Shown here: in pieces, positions 34,269 through 44,374 of the stretch | How positions within the stretch are numbered: the stretch's first letter is position 1 | How the letters are laid out: every line of letters begins with the position of its first letter | Assembly (NCBI GenBank): GCA_963576565.1 | Contig: OY755038.1 | Span: 15,818,087 to 15,882,086 of the forward strand | Source of the DNA: Aspidapion aeneum | Lineage: Eukaryota; Arthropoda; Insecta; Coleoptera; Brentidae | Direction of reading: 5' to 3' | DNA: 64,000 nucleotides | Program-made: the position numbers and the translations under genes | The notes under the pieces: model-generated | Databases searched by the model: none | What the model was told of the DNA's origin: nothing | Seen by the model: the letters and a program-made list of their open reading frames with translations, nothing else

Positions 34269-34667
34269 TCAGATCCGTCATGGATCCATTTATTTTCCTA
34301 TGCCACATAAAACTTTTAAATACAACAGTTGTTTCAACTATGCCAATATTTAAAAAAATAATACACCAAATTTTGACTAAAAGTTTTTGGTTTTAAACAA
34401 AACCCTGTTTATAATATTATTATATTTCATGATAGATAAAACCGTGGTGGCTGGTGACGTTATAAATTGGGGGGGGGGGGGGGGGGTCAGAAATTTAAAT
34501 TGCATGAAAAATGAGATAAAAAAACTTTTTGATTTTAGCATTTTACAAACAAGCAGCTACTTGGTGTAGTTTTTAGTTTATTTCTTTATAGATAAAGTCC
34601 ATTCGCCTTTCTTTTTTATGGCCCCGTAGAATAAACTCAAAAATCCGACAGAATTTTAAACAGTCTA
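34269..34667. other. No gene; poly-G run
   Basis: A run of about 18 G lies at 34470-34487, possibly part of a decayed G-tract element. Nothing else is recognised. Confidence 0.4.
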
Positions 34668-35230
34668 TTACCTACTAAGTATATGTCTAATTTTTGTCAC
34701 ATTTTCATTATGTTTGGTAATGTTTTGCCTATAGGCACTAATCAATTGGCACCTAATATCAGTCCTGCCTAGCATAGAAAATTTTATATGGGTATTTAAA
34801 TTAATACCACTTGCTTTGTGTCTTTTTAACTTTTCACTAAAGTGCTTGATATCACACATTCCCTTTGCCATCCACGCAGGATCACTTCGTGGATTATTCA
34901 TAACAAGACAAATAACGCAAAAAAGCATTTCTTTTTTTACAACGACACAACCAGTTTTCAGCATCGTATAATTTTTTATTAAATTTTCTATTATAAGTTT
35001 TTTTGGAGCACCCCTCGGCATTACTTGGACTAAAATTTCGGTTAATTTTTAGAAAAAAGAACAACAATTTTTCGTGGCTAAGCGGGCATAGAAAGATTTT
35101 GTTTCTCTTATATTTTTCCATGGGCAGCTCGAAAGCTGTACACCCACGGGGGTCCAAGATCTAATGGACACCTATTAAGTGTTGATAGTTAATTGTTTCG
35201 TCCTTAAGGGACTCTTCAGAACACTGCATG
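34668..35230 (-). pseudogene. 5' part of a hAT-type transposon with a TTF-like zinc finger
   Basis: The element end is CAGTGTTCTGAAGAGTCCC, read on the minus strand from 35229. After a leader shared with 9200-9345 and 13760-13885, two overlapping minus frames encode NKKLYDAENWLC and then FCVICLVMNNPRSDPAWMAK, GMCDIKHFSEKLKRHKAS and DIRCQLISAYRQNITKHNEN. This is the cysteine-rich TTF/ZMYM1-type N-terminal region of hAT transposases (C-x2-C, then SDPAW and DIKHxSEKxKRHxxS). A frameshift near 34960 and truncation after HILSR remove the catalytic DDE/dimerisation parts. Transposition from this copy is therefore impossible. Confidence 0.75.
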
Positions 35231-35902
35231 GTCAATGTGACACTTTTGTAAAGCTACAGAGACGGTATACGAATCTCGTCTTACGATGTTGGTAAGAGAA
35301 ATAAATAATATCTGCATTACCGTATACTTTTTTTATTCACGGGTACTAAACTTTACGTTTGTTAATTTTTAGGTCTGGTCTATGTAGCCCTAAAGAGTTT
35401 ATTTGTAATCGAAGTTTATATGTCAACGTATCTAAATTTACACAGTCAATTATGTAATTGACTGTATTTATTTCCATTTTATAAACAAACGATAACAAAA
35501 ACAAACAATGACACGCGACCGGCAAGGCTTTTTACAACTGATATACCCCAAATCAAACAAACTAAGGATACAACCGGCAACACGCAGAAAGGGCAACAAA
35601 CGTTTTCGCACGATACACCGCTAAAAAACGGGTGAAATTGAAACCTTGCCCAGCGCGGCGCTGCCGGCTTGTAATTATTTACGCTAGAAAAAGTACACCC
35701 AATTAATCGCTTGTTGTTAACCACAGATAATAAAAAGAACTAGACAATCATGTTGTAAGGGAAGATTATTTTTAAAAAAAAATAAATCAGTTAAAAATAC
35801 TGTTTGTTGTCTAGTTTTGGGAGTGCCCCGTTGCCCTCCCTGTAGCAGCCACCACTGGGTAAACATAGATGTAGCACATTGAAATTCCCATTGCAAGTAT
35901 GA
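35231..35902. other. Repeat flank, then nothing recognised
   Basis: 35231-35370 continues the hAT-associated repeat (CAATGTGACACTTTTG; TTCACGGGTACTAAAC, also at 13375-13390). 35480-35730 contains a somewhat GC-richer patch with an 81-aa frame but no family motif. Confidence 0.4.
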
Positions 35903-36342
35903 GGTATAGTTTTTGCAAAGTCACCTGAAATGCTTCTAATACGGGGTTTTATCGATTTCATGAAATTTTGCCTCAATCTGCCCTTCAAAAGTTATCCAAA
36001 TTCATATAAAATCTTCCTGGTATAATTTCAGCCCTACCGACAAAGAAAAGGCGCGGCTCTTTGCGGTTCGAGCACAAAGTATTTGTTTTCTGACCGACCC
36101 AGCACAGGTGGATAGACGGCACCTGATTGGCAGATTTTTTTGAGATGCGCTTTTAATTGCTTTCGGGTGTGCTTTTCGGGACCTCTTTAGTCGGCAGTAT
36201 GCAGAATTAGAAAATAAATCAGTGTCGTTTCTGTAGGTGTAGGGATAGAAAGTTTTATTATCTATTTTAATTTCTTTAGTTTACGCCATAATTAAATGAA
36301 ATAATTTTAACCTTTGTTCAACTGACTTTGCAAAAACTATAC
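35903..36342. mobile_element. MITE family M1, copy 3 (internally deleted)
   Basis: About 440 bp with the family ends GGTATAGTTTTTGCAAAGTC and GACTTTGCAAAAACTATAC. Relative to 6581-7077 it has lost the block with TACCGCCGCCCATGTCAC. It has the same orientation as copy 1. Confidence 0.85.
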
Positions 36343-36799
36343 GAGTGTATAAGACCTTAGTAGGGGAATAATCTCAGAATTTTTTTATCACATACATAAT
36401 TAACTTCTTGCTAGCTTTTGAACAGGCAAAGTATAAAAAATGATGTTTACTGAAACACCATTAAACATCATTATAATAAGATGAATTTCCATCCCCATTT
36501 ATCATCCCCTCTTGTTTAAATTTAAAAAAAAGAAGGGTCTTAGAAACCCTGTATGTAAATTTAAATGTACATATCCCCTAGCAAAGTTCATCGATTAAAA
36601 GTCAAACGGCACTGGATCGAACATCAAAATACCTTTCAAAAGAGGTGTCACTTGACCCTCCCGTTCATTCAAAGTTTTAAAGTTGTTCTGGTTTTAGCTC
36701 AACTTCAAGATTATAAAAAAAGTCAAAAAGTAGTAAAATTGTTATTATTAAACTTAGTTTTTATTTAATGTATATTTAATTCCGTTAAAAAGTTAGCAG
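36343..36799. other. No recognisable gene
   Basis: AT-rich sequence with a 67-aa frame of no known family. Confidence 0.3.
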
Positions 36800-37290
36800 G
36801 GGGGTTTAGGGGCATAAAAACTAAGTTAAAATTTTGTTTTTTTTGAATTTTTTCCTATAGTTTTATCAGTCTTCCAAAGCTCAGCCCTCTAGCGTTTCTG
36901 GAAGTGTGCAATGTTACTTTTATATAACTTTATATTTATAGGGGAGGGGAGTGAATTAGAATTTTGTGGTTTTTTTTCCAAGGATTTGGTCATAATTTCT
37001 ATCAGTGTGCCAAATTTCAGGTTTGTACCATGTCTGGAATTACAGTAGAATTTTGATAATCTATACATGAGTGTGTGACAATTTCGAGGTTTTTTGAAAT
37101 TTCGTTACTACTTTACTACTTTATGGAAGTCCATAAAACTTGGAGGGGTTGTTAACTCTACGGCTGTGCAGTTTTGTACCTCATTCCGAAGTAGAGTTTT
37201 AGAGTTGGTCAAATATGAGCTGAAATATTTCAAGAAAAGATGGTACAGCAGTTTACGCTAACCTGGCGGTACACTGCTGGGCCTCCAGGT
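36800..37290. repeat. Second copy of the 142-bp array repeat family
   Basis: It holds one or two array units (CTATAGTTTTATCAGTCTTC; TATAGGGGAGGGGAG), then the flank sequence from about 37075 (ACAATTTCGAGGTTTTTTG, CATAAAACTTGGAGGGGTTG, AAGAAAAGATGGTACAGCAG). It ends with GGCGGTACACTGCTGGGCC, equivalent to about 800-830. The array here is not expanded. Confidence 0.8.
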
Positions 37291-37660
37291 AAAAATAACA
37301 CTGGTCGGCATGAAAATCGGCCCTGACCTCCTGAATCCAAATATGAACTCCGTTTTTCCCCATCACCCCCCTACCTATTTTTACTGCTTTTCGATAGTTT
37401 GGTGGGACGGAAAGGATTTTTTTTGGCCTTAACATCATTATTTCTGAGAGACTGGAGAGTTTAGAGTTCTCAAACAGTAATATTTATAGCAAGGTGGTTA
37501 GCCATTTGTTTGGGGGGGAGGGGGTTTGCATAAATGGTAAATGTACATTGTCGATTTTACCGTTTTATATGCAGCTTTACGGTAAAGGTAAGAAACGTTA
37601 CAGCAAAGTATAAAGCAACATATTAGTATATAAAAGTATGTATATACAGAAACCACTGGC
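37291..37660. other. No recognisable gene
   Basis: Contains a G-run near 37510-37525. Nothing else is recognised. Confidence 0.3.
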
Positions 37661-37815
37661 GTAAACAAAAAATCGCCTTGGAGGGGCTTGAAAACTTTTA
37701 TTTATTAACATATTAAAAAGTAGGAAAATAAATAGTTTTAACATAATCTATTTTTAGATTCTTGGGGGGGGCTTTCGCCCCCAAGCCCCCCTCCCCCCTT
37801 GTATACGCTCATGCA
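37661..37815. mobile_element. G-tract element, third copy
   Basis: GGCGTAAAC start, GGAGGGGCTTG, AT-rich core, GGGGGGGCTTTCGCCCCCAAG and GTATACGCTCATGCAG end. The same layout as 38545-38725, with a G-run/C-run hairpin near the right end. Confidence 0.55.
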
Positions 37816-37858
37816 GAAACTATAATAAAAAAATAAAATATTGTTGCTTTATTTGTGA

Positions 37859-38520
37859 ATGGGACAGCCGAGCACGGGACAAACATTACATTGTACGGAA
37901 CTGGCCTTTGCGAGAAAGATTTACTCCCGGTCAGAAAAATGTCGCCAACGATCCTTATTCGTCCCGCAAGATAATATTTACTTGCCGCTTTTGCACATCA
38001 AACTTGGATTGATCAAACAGTTTGTAAAAGCACTGGACAAAACAGGCGACGCACTCATATTATAAAACTAAATTTCCTCGTCTTAGTGAGGCTAAAATTA
38101 AGGAAGGTGTTTTTGTGGTGCCCCAGATAAGACAACTTTTTCAAGATTCGACGTTTATTGAACACCTGAATCAAAAAGAAAAACGAGTTTGGTTTGCATT
38201 CCAAAAGGTGTGTAAGAACTTTTTGGGTAACCATAAAAGTGATGATTATGTCGCTCAGGTCGAGGAATTGCTCTTAGCGTAAAAGGCCATGGGATGTAAC
38301 ATGTCCCTTAAAGTGCACTTCCTTCACTCGCATCTGGACTTCCTTCCTGAAAATTTAAGAGCAGTCTCGGATGAATACGGGGAACGGTTTCATCAAGGCA
38401 TCGCTGTTGGAAAAGAGGTTTCCAGGGAAGTGAAATGCAAGCATGTTGACGGAGTACTGCTGGTTTTTTAAACGAGAGGGTTGTACATCAGGGTATAAAA
38501 GGAAAGCAAGCACCAAGTGA
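37859..38520 (+). pseudogene. Fragment of a repetitive arthropod gene of unknown function
   Basis: The frame from 37859 includes PLLHIKLGLIKQFVKALDKT, then a frameshift near 38060. The next frame reads FPRLSEAKIKEGVFVVPQIR, AFQKVCKNFLGNHKSDDY, a stop, then MGCNMSLKVHFLHSHLDFLP and AVSDEYGERFHQ. After another frameshift comes a CWFFKRE-like end. I recognise this block order (PLHIKLGL, FLGN, NMSLKxHFLxSHLDFFPEN, SDEHGERFHQD, YCW, KR) as a family found in many copies in arthropod genomes, likely transposon-linked. I know no established function. The start is lost behind the G-tract element. Confidence 0.65.
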
Positions 38521-38544
38521 AGGTACGAAAGTTCTTATTTATCA

Positions 38545-38725
38545 GTGGCGCACCCAGGAATATGTCTTGAGGGGCCCGACACGCCTCGATAGCCTCATGA
38601 TTTCGAATTTTAAGCTATTTTTTGTGTTTTTTTATGAAATATGTGGAATATATGTAAAAAAATCTAAGGCTTAGGGTGGGGGGGGGGTCGGACCCCAAGC
38701 CCACCTCTAGGTGCGCCCATGTATT
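38545..38725 (+). mobile_element. G-tract element, reference copy
   Basis: Begins GGCGCACCCAGGAATATG, then GAGGGGCCCG, an AT-rich core, a G-run with GGTCGGACCCC, and ends TAGGTGCGCCCATG. The outer GGCGCACC/GGTGCGCC pair forms short inverted ends. The inverted nested copy lies at 19806-19965. Confidence 0.7.
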
Positions 38726-38981
38726 TATTATTGTTTGGAACTAAAATAGCTCTCTTTATACTTTAAAATTTAAATTTATGTCGATAATATTATAATTATT
38801 ATCGAAGAATTATCAAAATAGGTAAAAAAGCTGCTCGCTCAAAAATGGTGGGTGGTAGAAGAAAACGCAAGCTATATTTGGATTCAGGGCGTCGTCTTAC
38901 ATAAGAATCAGCGGAAATAATTCCAGGGCTCAAGATTTTTTTTTTGCAGACCTGTGTAATTAGCATAGGGTCACTTAAGCG

Positions 38982-39038
38982 TAGGGTCACTGCATCCTGG
39001 AAGCCTGGCGTCCAGGGTTCCAGAATGCAGTGACCCTA
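38982..39038. repeat. 57-bp hairpin with TAGGGTCACTGCAT arms
   Basis: TAGGGTCACTGCATCCTGGA and TTCCAGAATGCAGTGACCCTA pair around CCTGG/CCAGG near a short loop. A partial copy, CATAGGGTCAC, lies just upstream at 38964. Its function is unknown. Confidence 0.85.
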
Positions 39039-39109
39039 CTAAGCGCGATCATCAGCGCCACCTATTGGTAAAATAACAATGAATTTGAAATTCCCTAGAT
39101 CCAATCTAC

Positions 39110-39783
39110 TACTACTATGTCGGTTTAGAACGTTTTTCTACGTTGTCCGACGCCTATTCTCCACCTCCTTCGATCCTGACAATCATCCTCTGTCAGATTT
39201 TTTTGACTCATTGATCTTTGGATTGACTGTTGCCATTCTAGTTTAGGACGCCCTCTTTTTCTGCGCCCTATTGGTTGCCATTCTAGGACCTGCTTTGGTA
39301 CTCTTTCGTCGTTCATCCATTGTACATGGCCGTACCATATCAGTTGCCTTCTAGTGATGTCATCCGTTATGCTTCCCTCGATTCCCATTCTTTCTTTTAT
39401 GATCTTATTTCTTATGTGATCTATTTTATATATTCTCATTGATCTTCTTATTGCATCCATTTCGACACTCTCCATTTTTGTTTTGTATTTTTCTGTTACG
39501 CGACAAGTTTCTATTCCATACAACAGCGTGCTTTTGACCATTGTTTCATATATGTTAAATCTTACATTCTTTTTTATCTCTCTGCTCCATAAAATACTGT
39601 TAAGACATCCAATAACTTTTTTTGCTTTTACTATTCTTTTTTCCAATTCTTTACAGTTTGTACCTGTCTTATCAAATGTGACACCCAAGTATACATACTC
39701 ATTGCATGGAGATAATCGATAAATCGGTCGTTAAGTTGTATTCCCATGCCGTGCACTTTGCGTTTTCAGTTTTTTTTTATTCC
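39110..39783 (-). pseudogene. Young 5'-truncated family A LINE insertion
   Basis: A perfect 13-bp duplication AGATCCAATCTAC flanks it (39097-39109 and 39784-39796). The minus strand is open for 187 codons (39688-39125): VTFDKTGTNCKELEKRIVKA, YGIETCRVTEKYKTKMESVE, RQLIWYGHVQWMNDERVPKQ, GRRKRGRPKLEWQQ, DDCQDRRRWRIGVGQRRKTF, stop. The tail is (GTA)n. The 5' part keeps only an RT-palm piece (MGIQLNDR-like), joined near 39720 by an internal deletion of about 190 bp relative to 25660-25865. It lacks the RT core and cannot move on its own. Confidence 0.92.
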
Positions 39784-39796
39784 AGATCCAATCTAC

Positions 39797-40045
39797 GCCC
39801 TTAATTTTATGGTGACACGTACCGTTGCGTTGGTTTGGCAGTCTATTTAGTAAAATGTCTTTGGCTGAAGGGCTGTCTTATTAAATTTCGCAGAAACAGT
39901 GAGGCTATTCTTTGACAGGGTGATTATTATGATCTAAGCGTAGCCGACGCCAACGGGGCGCGACATGGGAGAGATTTTGTATTCATAGTATCGTCGCGGA
40001 TTGACAAAAAAAACAGATATGAAAAAAAATTGTAAAAAAGTTATT
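39797..40045. other. Spacer, nothing recognised
   Basis: Mixed composition; contains GCCGACGCCAACGGGGCGCG. There is no coding call. Confidence 0.3.
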
Positions 40046-40121
40046 CGATTACCTACCGATTATAATAAAGCAATGGGTGGTGTATGAGAGCTGCAGAGTC
40101 AGCAAAAAAGTGGGTGTGAAG
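40046..40121 (+). repeat. Left 76-bp direct repeat flanking the P-like element
   Basis: Runs from CGATTACCTACCGATTATAA to GTGGGTGTGAAG. It matches 41547-41622 with three mismatches and abuts the element's TIR without a gap. Confidence 0.9.
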
Positions 40122-40559
40122 CGCAGCCAACGATAAAGACCGGCCATGGCGCGTTGTAAGCAAGTCGGTCACGTGATCTTAGGAGTCCCAGGATTCTTAT
40201 TGTATTGCTTAATATATTATATGTTTTTACACAATTTAAATAAATTAACAAAAAAATTTTGTTCTTTTATAGGCAAAAATTGAAAAAAATATTTTGCTGA
40301 TATATGTGTTTATTATGGATAAAAGAACTGAATCTATAAAATAAAAAAGTATACAAAATTTGCACTCTAATATCTTCAGGTACATATATTAGGTACATAA
40401 TATCGTTAGTAACTTCAAATCTATACAAGTCTTTTAAAATTGGACATATCAAACCTAAGCTTTTAGTTTTTTAATTTTTCTTTGACTGTCATCATCTTTG
40501 AGTTCTTATTCAAAGATTTATTAGCAGACACTAAATCATTGTGCTTTTTAATAAAATTA

Positions 40560-41096
40560 TTTTAAAAAACTTTACATGCCCTTAAACTAATGTTTTTAAG
40601 CTTTGACAATAGTTTTTCTCCACAAAAACACTCGCTAGAGTTATCTGAAAAAAAAATTTCAATATAAAACATTTCACAATAATTTATTAAAAAGAAACAA
40701 GTGATTTTGTGAATAAGTGAGATGGTTTTCTCATTCAATAAACTGAATGTAGTGGTCGTCAATAATTTTTTGAAAAATTACCCAGCACAAAGTTTAATAT
40801 CTATTTCAATAAAGTGTAAGTTAACTACCAACTCATGTTATTTTAAAAGCTGTATCTTAAGTTTTAAATATTTCACACTACCAGAGAGATTACTATCTGT
40901 TAACAATATTTTACAAATCAGTTTTTTAATATTGCGAGGGTGCGGAAGACATATTACCTTAGAATTGTATGACGTGTATGCACTGGATAACTGGATAAAC
41001 AAAGATGAAGCCAACATTAAAGTGTATCCGCCATATCTTCGATTCTCAGGTTACCTTTTCAAGAGACCTAATTGTTTAATAAGAAATGACAACTGA
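40560..41096 (-). pseudogene. P-element/THAP9-like transposase fragment
   Basis: One minus-strand frame runs almost unbroken from about 41040 to 40780. It reads RYGGYTLMLASSLFIQLSSA, then SKVICLPHPRNIKK, VKYLKLKIQLLK, a stop, and ELVVNLHFIEIDIKL. The order and spacing resemble P-type transposases: RYSPE...SPxAY, LPHPxxL, then a (V)NLxxDEIxIKP block that begins the RNase H-like catalytic domain. Here the D of DEI appears as I, so a catalytic acidic residue is missing. A TTTTTTTTCAG acceptor near 40650 precedes a last piece, SSECFCGEKLLSKLKN. No THAP domain is left at the N-terminus. The call rests on motifs from memory. Confidence 0.6.
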
Positions 41097-41319
41097 ACAC
41101 ATTTTTCACTCTCACTATCGAAAATGTCACTAAGGATGTCTATTACTTGATCAATCTTATCCAAGATCTTATCTTTTACCACTTCTTTCCCGTTTGCAAC
41201 ATATTAGGTTTCAGTTTTATAGTTGGACCGACAAGGAACAACACTAATTACACGTTCGCGGCATTGTTTATCTTATAGGTATTTTCTTTATAATTTACTC
41301 ATTAGTCATTAATTATTTT

Positions 41320-41356
41320 AACGCAGCCCACTACAGTCTTTTTTGTGGGCTGCGTT
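41320..41356. repeat. 12-bp hairpin repeating the TIR motif
   Basis: AACGCAGCCCAC and GTGGGCTGCGTT are separated by 13 bases. GCAGCCCAC equals the outer end of the right TIR (41538-41546). It may be a relic of a second element end. Confidence 0.8.
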
Positions 41357-41546
41357 ATTTTAATAACTTTGATAAAATTCACATAAAATTCGTGCCCGAA
41401 TTAAAAAAAAATTGACGTAAACAAACATACTAAAACTGAACACACACATGTCTTATAATGACAGCGTGCCGTTAGGCGTTTTTTTGTGGGACTCCTACGG
41501 TCACGTGATATTTCCGCACCCGGGCCGGTCTTTCTCGTGGGCTGCG

Positions 41547-41622
41547 CGATTACCTACCGATTATATTAAAGCAATGGGTGGAGTATAAGAGCTGCAGAGT
41601 CAGCAAAAAAGTGGGTGTGAAG
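41547..41622 (+). repeat. Right 76-bp direct repeat flanking the P-like element
   Basis: A 73/76 match to 40046-40121. It starts immediately after the right TIR and ends with GTGGGTGTGAAG. Confidence 0.9.
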
Positions 41623-43450
41623 GTATTATTATTATTTTTGTTGTTTACGGCTACTGCCCAAACGTTTAGCGCCCAAATGCTCGGCGCCCAAATGATTGAC
41701 GCCAAAGTGGTCTGCGCCTGTTATTTTTGGCACGATATAGATAAGCGTTCTTCCATGGCATCTGACACTAGTAATGGGAGATTTCAATGACAAATTAGGT
41801 AAGACGATGAACATCGAAGATACTAAAATTGGGGATTTTGGATATAGAGAAAGGAATGACAGGGGCACAACCTTAATGAATTATCTAAAGGAAAACCAGC
41901 TTTATGCAATGAACTCGTTCTATAGAAAGAAATCACAACGAAAGTGGACATGGCTCAGCCCTAATGGAATAATGAAAAACGAAGTTGATTACATACTGAC
42001 TACTGATAAAAATATCCTTAGAGATGTAACAGTCCTAAACAGCTTTACAACAGACAGTGATCACAGGATGGTCAGAACAAAAATCTGCATTGATAGCAAT
42101 TTCGAAATGAAGAGAAAATTAATAATAACAACTTGACATGAATAAACTTAAACAAAATAAAGCTATGCCAAAGGAACAGCTAACCCAAAACTTAGGGAAA
42201 ATGAAAATATATATAGATATAAGATTTATGACCAAAGTAGGAAAAGATATCACACTCAAAGATAAAAAGAGGGAAAATTGTATATCAGAACAAATAAGAT
42301 ACTGATGGAAAAAAGGCGGACCCTCGAGAGAGAAGGAAAAAGAACATCTATAGAATACACAGAAATAAATAAAACTATAAGAAAAATGATAAAAGAAAAT
42401 AAAAGAAAGCGCAAAGAAATTAAAGTTGAGAGAGTTATAGAAAATAATAAAAATATGAAATGTCTAAGGCCGACTCTAGGTAGATATGATATAATTAAAA
42501 TAAAGAATATTAACGGCATAGAAACTAACGTTAAAGAGGATATCATAAATATCACACAACTATTCTATACAGAATTATACCAAACAGATAGGGAACCATC
42601 ACGAGAGACCATGAAGAAACTCCAAACAAAAATAAAGAACATAAACTCAGAGCTACAACCTGAAATAAGCAAAGCGGAAATAAACAGAGCATTAAAGAAA
42701 ATTAAAAATAACCAATTACGTAGAGAAGACGGAGTAACGGCAGAAATGCTCGAATACGGCGGTAAAGCTGTAGTTAATACACTCCTTATTATCCTGAATA
42801 AAATACTAAAACAAAAAATAATCTCAAACAACTGGAAACAATCCATAACCATTACTCTACACAAGAAAGGCGACAGAGCAGACCTAAAAAACTATCGACC
42901 TATAAGACTCTTCAATGTAATTTAGAGGCTTTTCACGAAATTATTAACAGATAGACTAATAACAAAATTTGATGGATATCAATCAAAAGAACAAGCAGGC
43001 TTCAGAAGAAGTTTCAGTACAGTTCACCGCCTATTAACCATGAAAATCCTAATAGAACGAGCCAACGAATACAACATTCCACTATATATTGCGTTTATAG
43101 GCTTTGAAAAAGCTTTTGATAGCATTTAGCATAGGGCATTAAAAGCATCTTTAATTAATAGCCGAATAGATCACAGATACACAGATTTATTAACCAATAT
43201 ATATATAGCGAAGAAACAACATCAATCAAAATCCACGAAGGACCCAAGCCAATCTGCATAAGAAGAGGTGTCAGCCACAATAACACAATATCCCCTAGAA
43301 GCTGTTTTTAAAAACTTAGATTGGGAAGAAATAGGCATCGAATTAAACGGACAATACTTGAAACACCAACACCACAAGATATGCTGATGATTTCACCTTA
43401 AGAACAGATAAGAAAAACTCTTTGTTTGAAACTCGTAGACAATGATTGTG

Positions 43451-43936
43451 TAGAAATAAAATTTTGGACTTCCATTGTCTTTATTTATTTTAAAACACGA
43501 CGTTTAGGTTAGGTTAGAGTAAATGAACATCTAGAAAGTACCCAATTAGGGGATATTGAAAAATCCGGTTTAGCAGATCATGCATGGTCAAATGATCACA
43601 GGATTCAGTGGTCAGAAGCTAAAGTTTTACATAAGGAGTCGCATTGGCGAAAACGAAAGTTTATTGAAGCCGCGTTTATAATGCAGAATAAAGAAGTTTT
43701 CAGTCAACCAAGCACGGACATACCAAACATATGGAAACCACTCCTTAAGGAAATCAGGCGTCTTAGGATTGAAAAGGGGGCGGGCCGTCACACCTGACTG
43801 CACACCAAGTAGTATAAGTAGTAGCCTAGAGACTAGATTGTTTAGTTTACACTTGATAACGGTTAGAGATACTTACTAACCGAAACGTCGTGTTTTAAAA
43901 TAAATAAAGACAATGGAAGTCCGAAATTTTATTTCT
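43451..43936 (+). mobile_element. Penelope-like mini-element with 53-bp inverted terminal repeats
   Basis: The ends TAGAAATAAAATTTTGGACT (43451) and its inverse (ending 43936) pair over about 53 bp with one mismatch. Between them the plus strand encodes the GIY-YIG C-terminal block: VRVNEHLESTQLGDIEKSGL, ADHAWSNDHRIQWSEAKVLH, SHWRKRKFIEAAFIMQNKEV and KPLLKEIRRLRI. The RT is absent. It interrupts the LINE near its RT motif C region. Inverted terminal repeats are one of the known arrangements of Penelope-type terminal repeats. Confidence 0.88.
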
Positions 43937-44374
43937 AGATAGGAAAAAGATCTAATAAAAATGCTTTAAGAACTGGATACAGCTATTAAAAATATAGGCT
44001 TGAGTATGAACTGCACTAAAACTTAAATTATAACAACACAGATGAAGATATCACCATCAGGATAAACCAAGAGAAAATAGAACAAGTAGAATAATACATA
44101 TATGTACCTGGGATAAATTATTAAACTAAAAAAAAAAAATAACCAAACGGCTAAAATCAAGAGACTAGTAAGATTGACCTGGGCAGCATTCGGTTAATTA
44201 AGCTACATATTAAAAAAAATATATCCCTAGTACCTTAAAACGACACTTACAAAATCAAACATGGATAAGGTAACAAAAGCGAAAAGATCAATGGAAAGAC
44301 AAACATTACATGTAAAGCTAACAGATAGTGAAAAGAATAAATGGATAAAAAGTAAAACAAAAGTAAGGGATGTA

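Larger units (their letters stand above)
40122..41546 (-). mobile_element. DNA transposon with 24-bp TIRs and a P-element-like transposase remnant
   Basis: The termini CGCAGCCAACGATAAAGACC(GGCC) and GGCCGGTCTTTCTCGTGGGC(TGCG) pair at 22 of 24 positions. It is 1,425 bp and flanked by 76-bp direct repeats. The minus strand carries transposase-like coding sequence. An internal copy of the terminal motif forms a hairpin at 41320-41356. The short length and broken frame make it non-autonomous. Confidence 0.8.

Noticed and set aside
35479..35724. 81-codon minus-strand frame with Cys-rich, hydrophobic residues
   Set aside because: No recognised domain, no splice signals and no repeat partner showing conservation.
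40722..41096. 124-codon plus-strand frame
   Set aside because: The opposite strand carries the P-type transposase motifs in order; the plus frame is its shadow.
43838..43895. Hammerhead ribozyme in the Penelope 3' end
   Set aside because: GAAACGTC and a GGTTAG/CTAACC stem are present, but the CTGANGA core reads TTGATAAC, so a working core is not supported.
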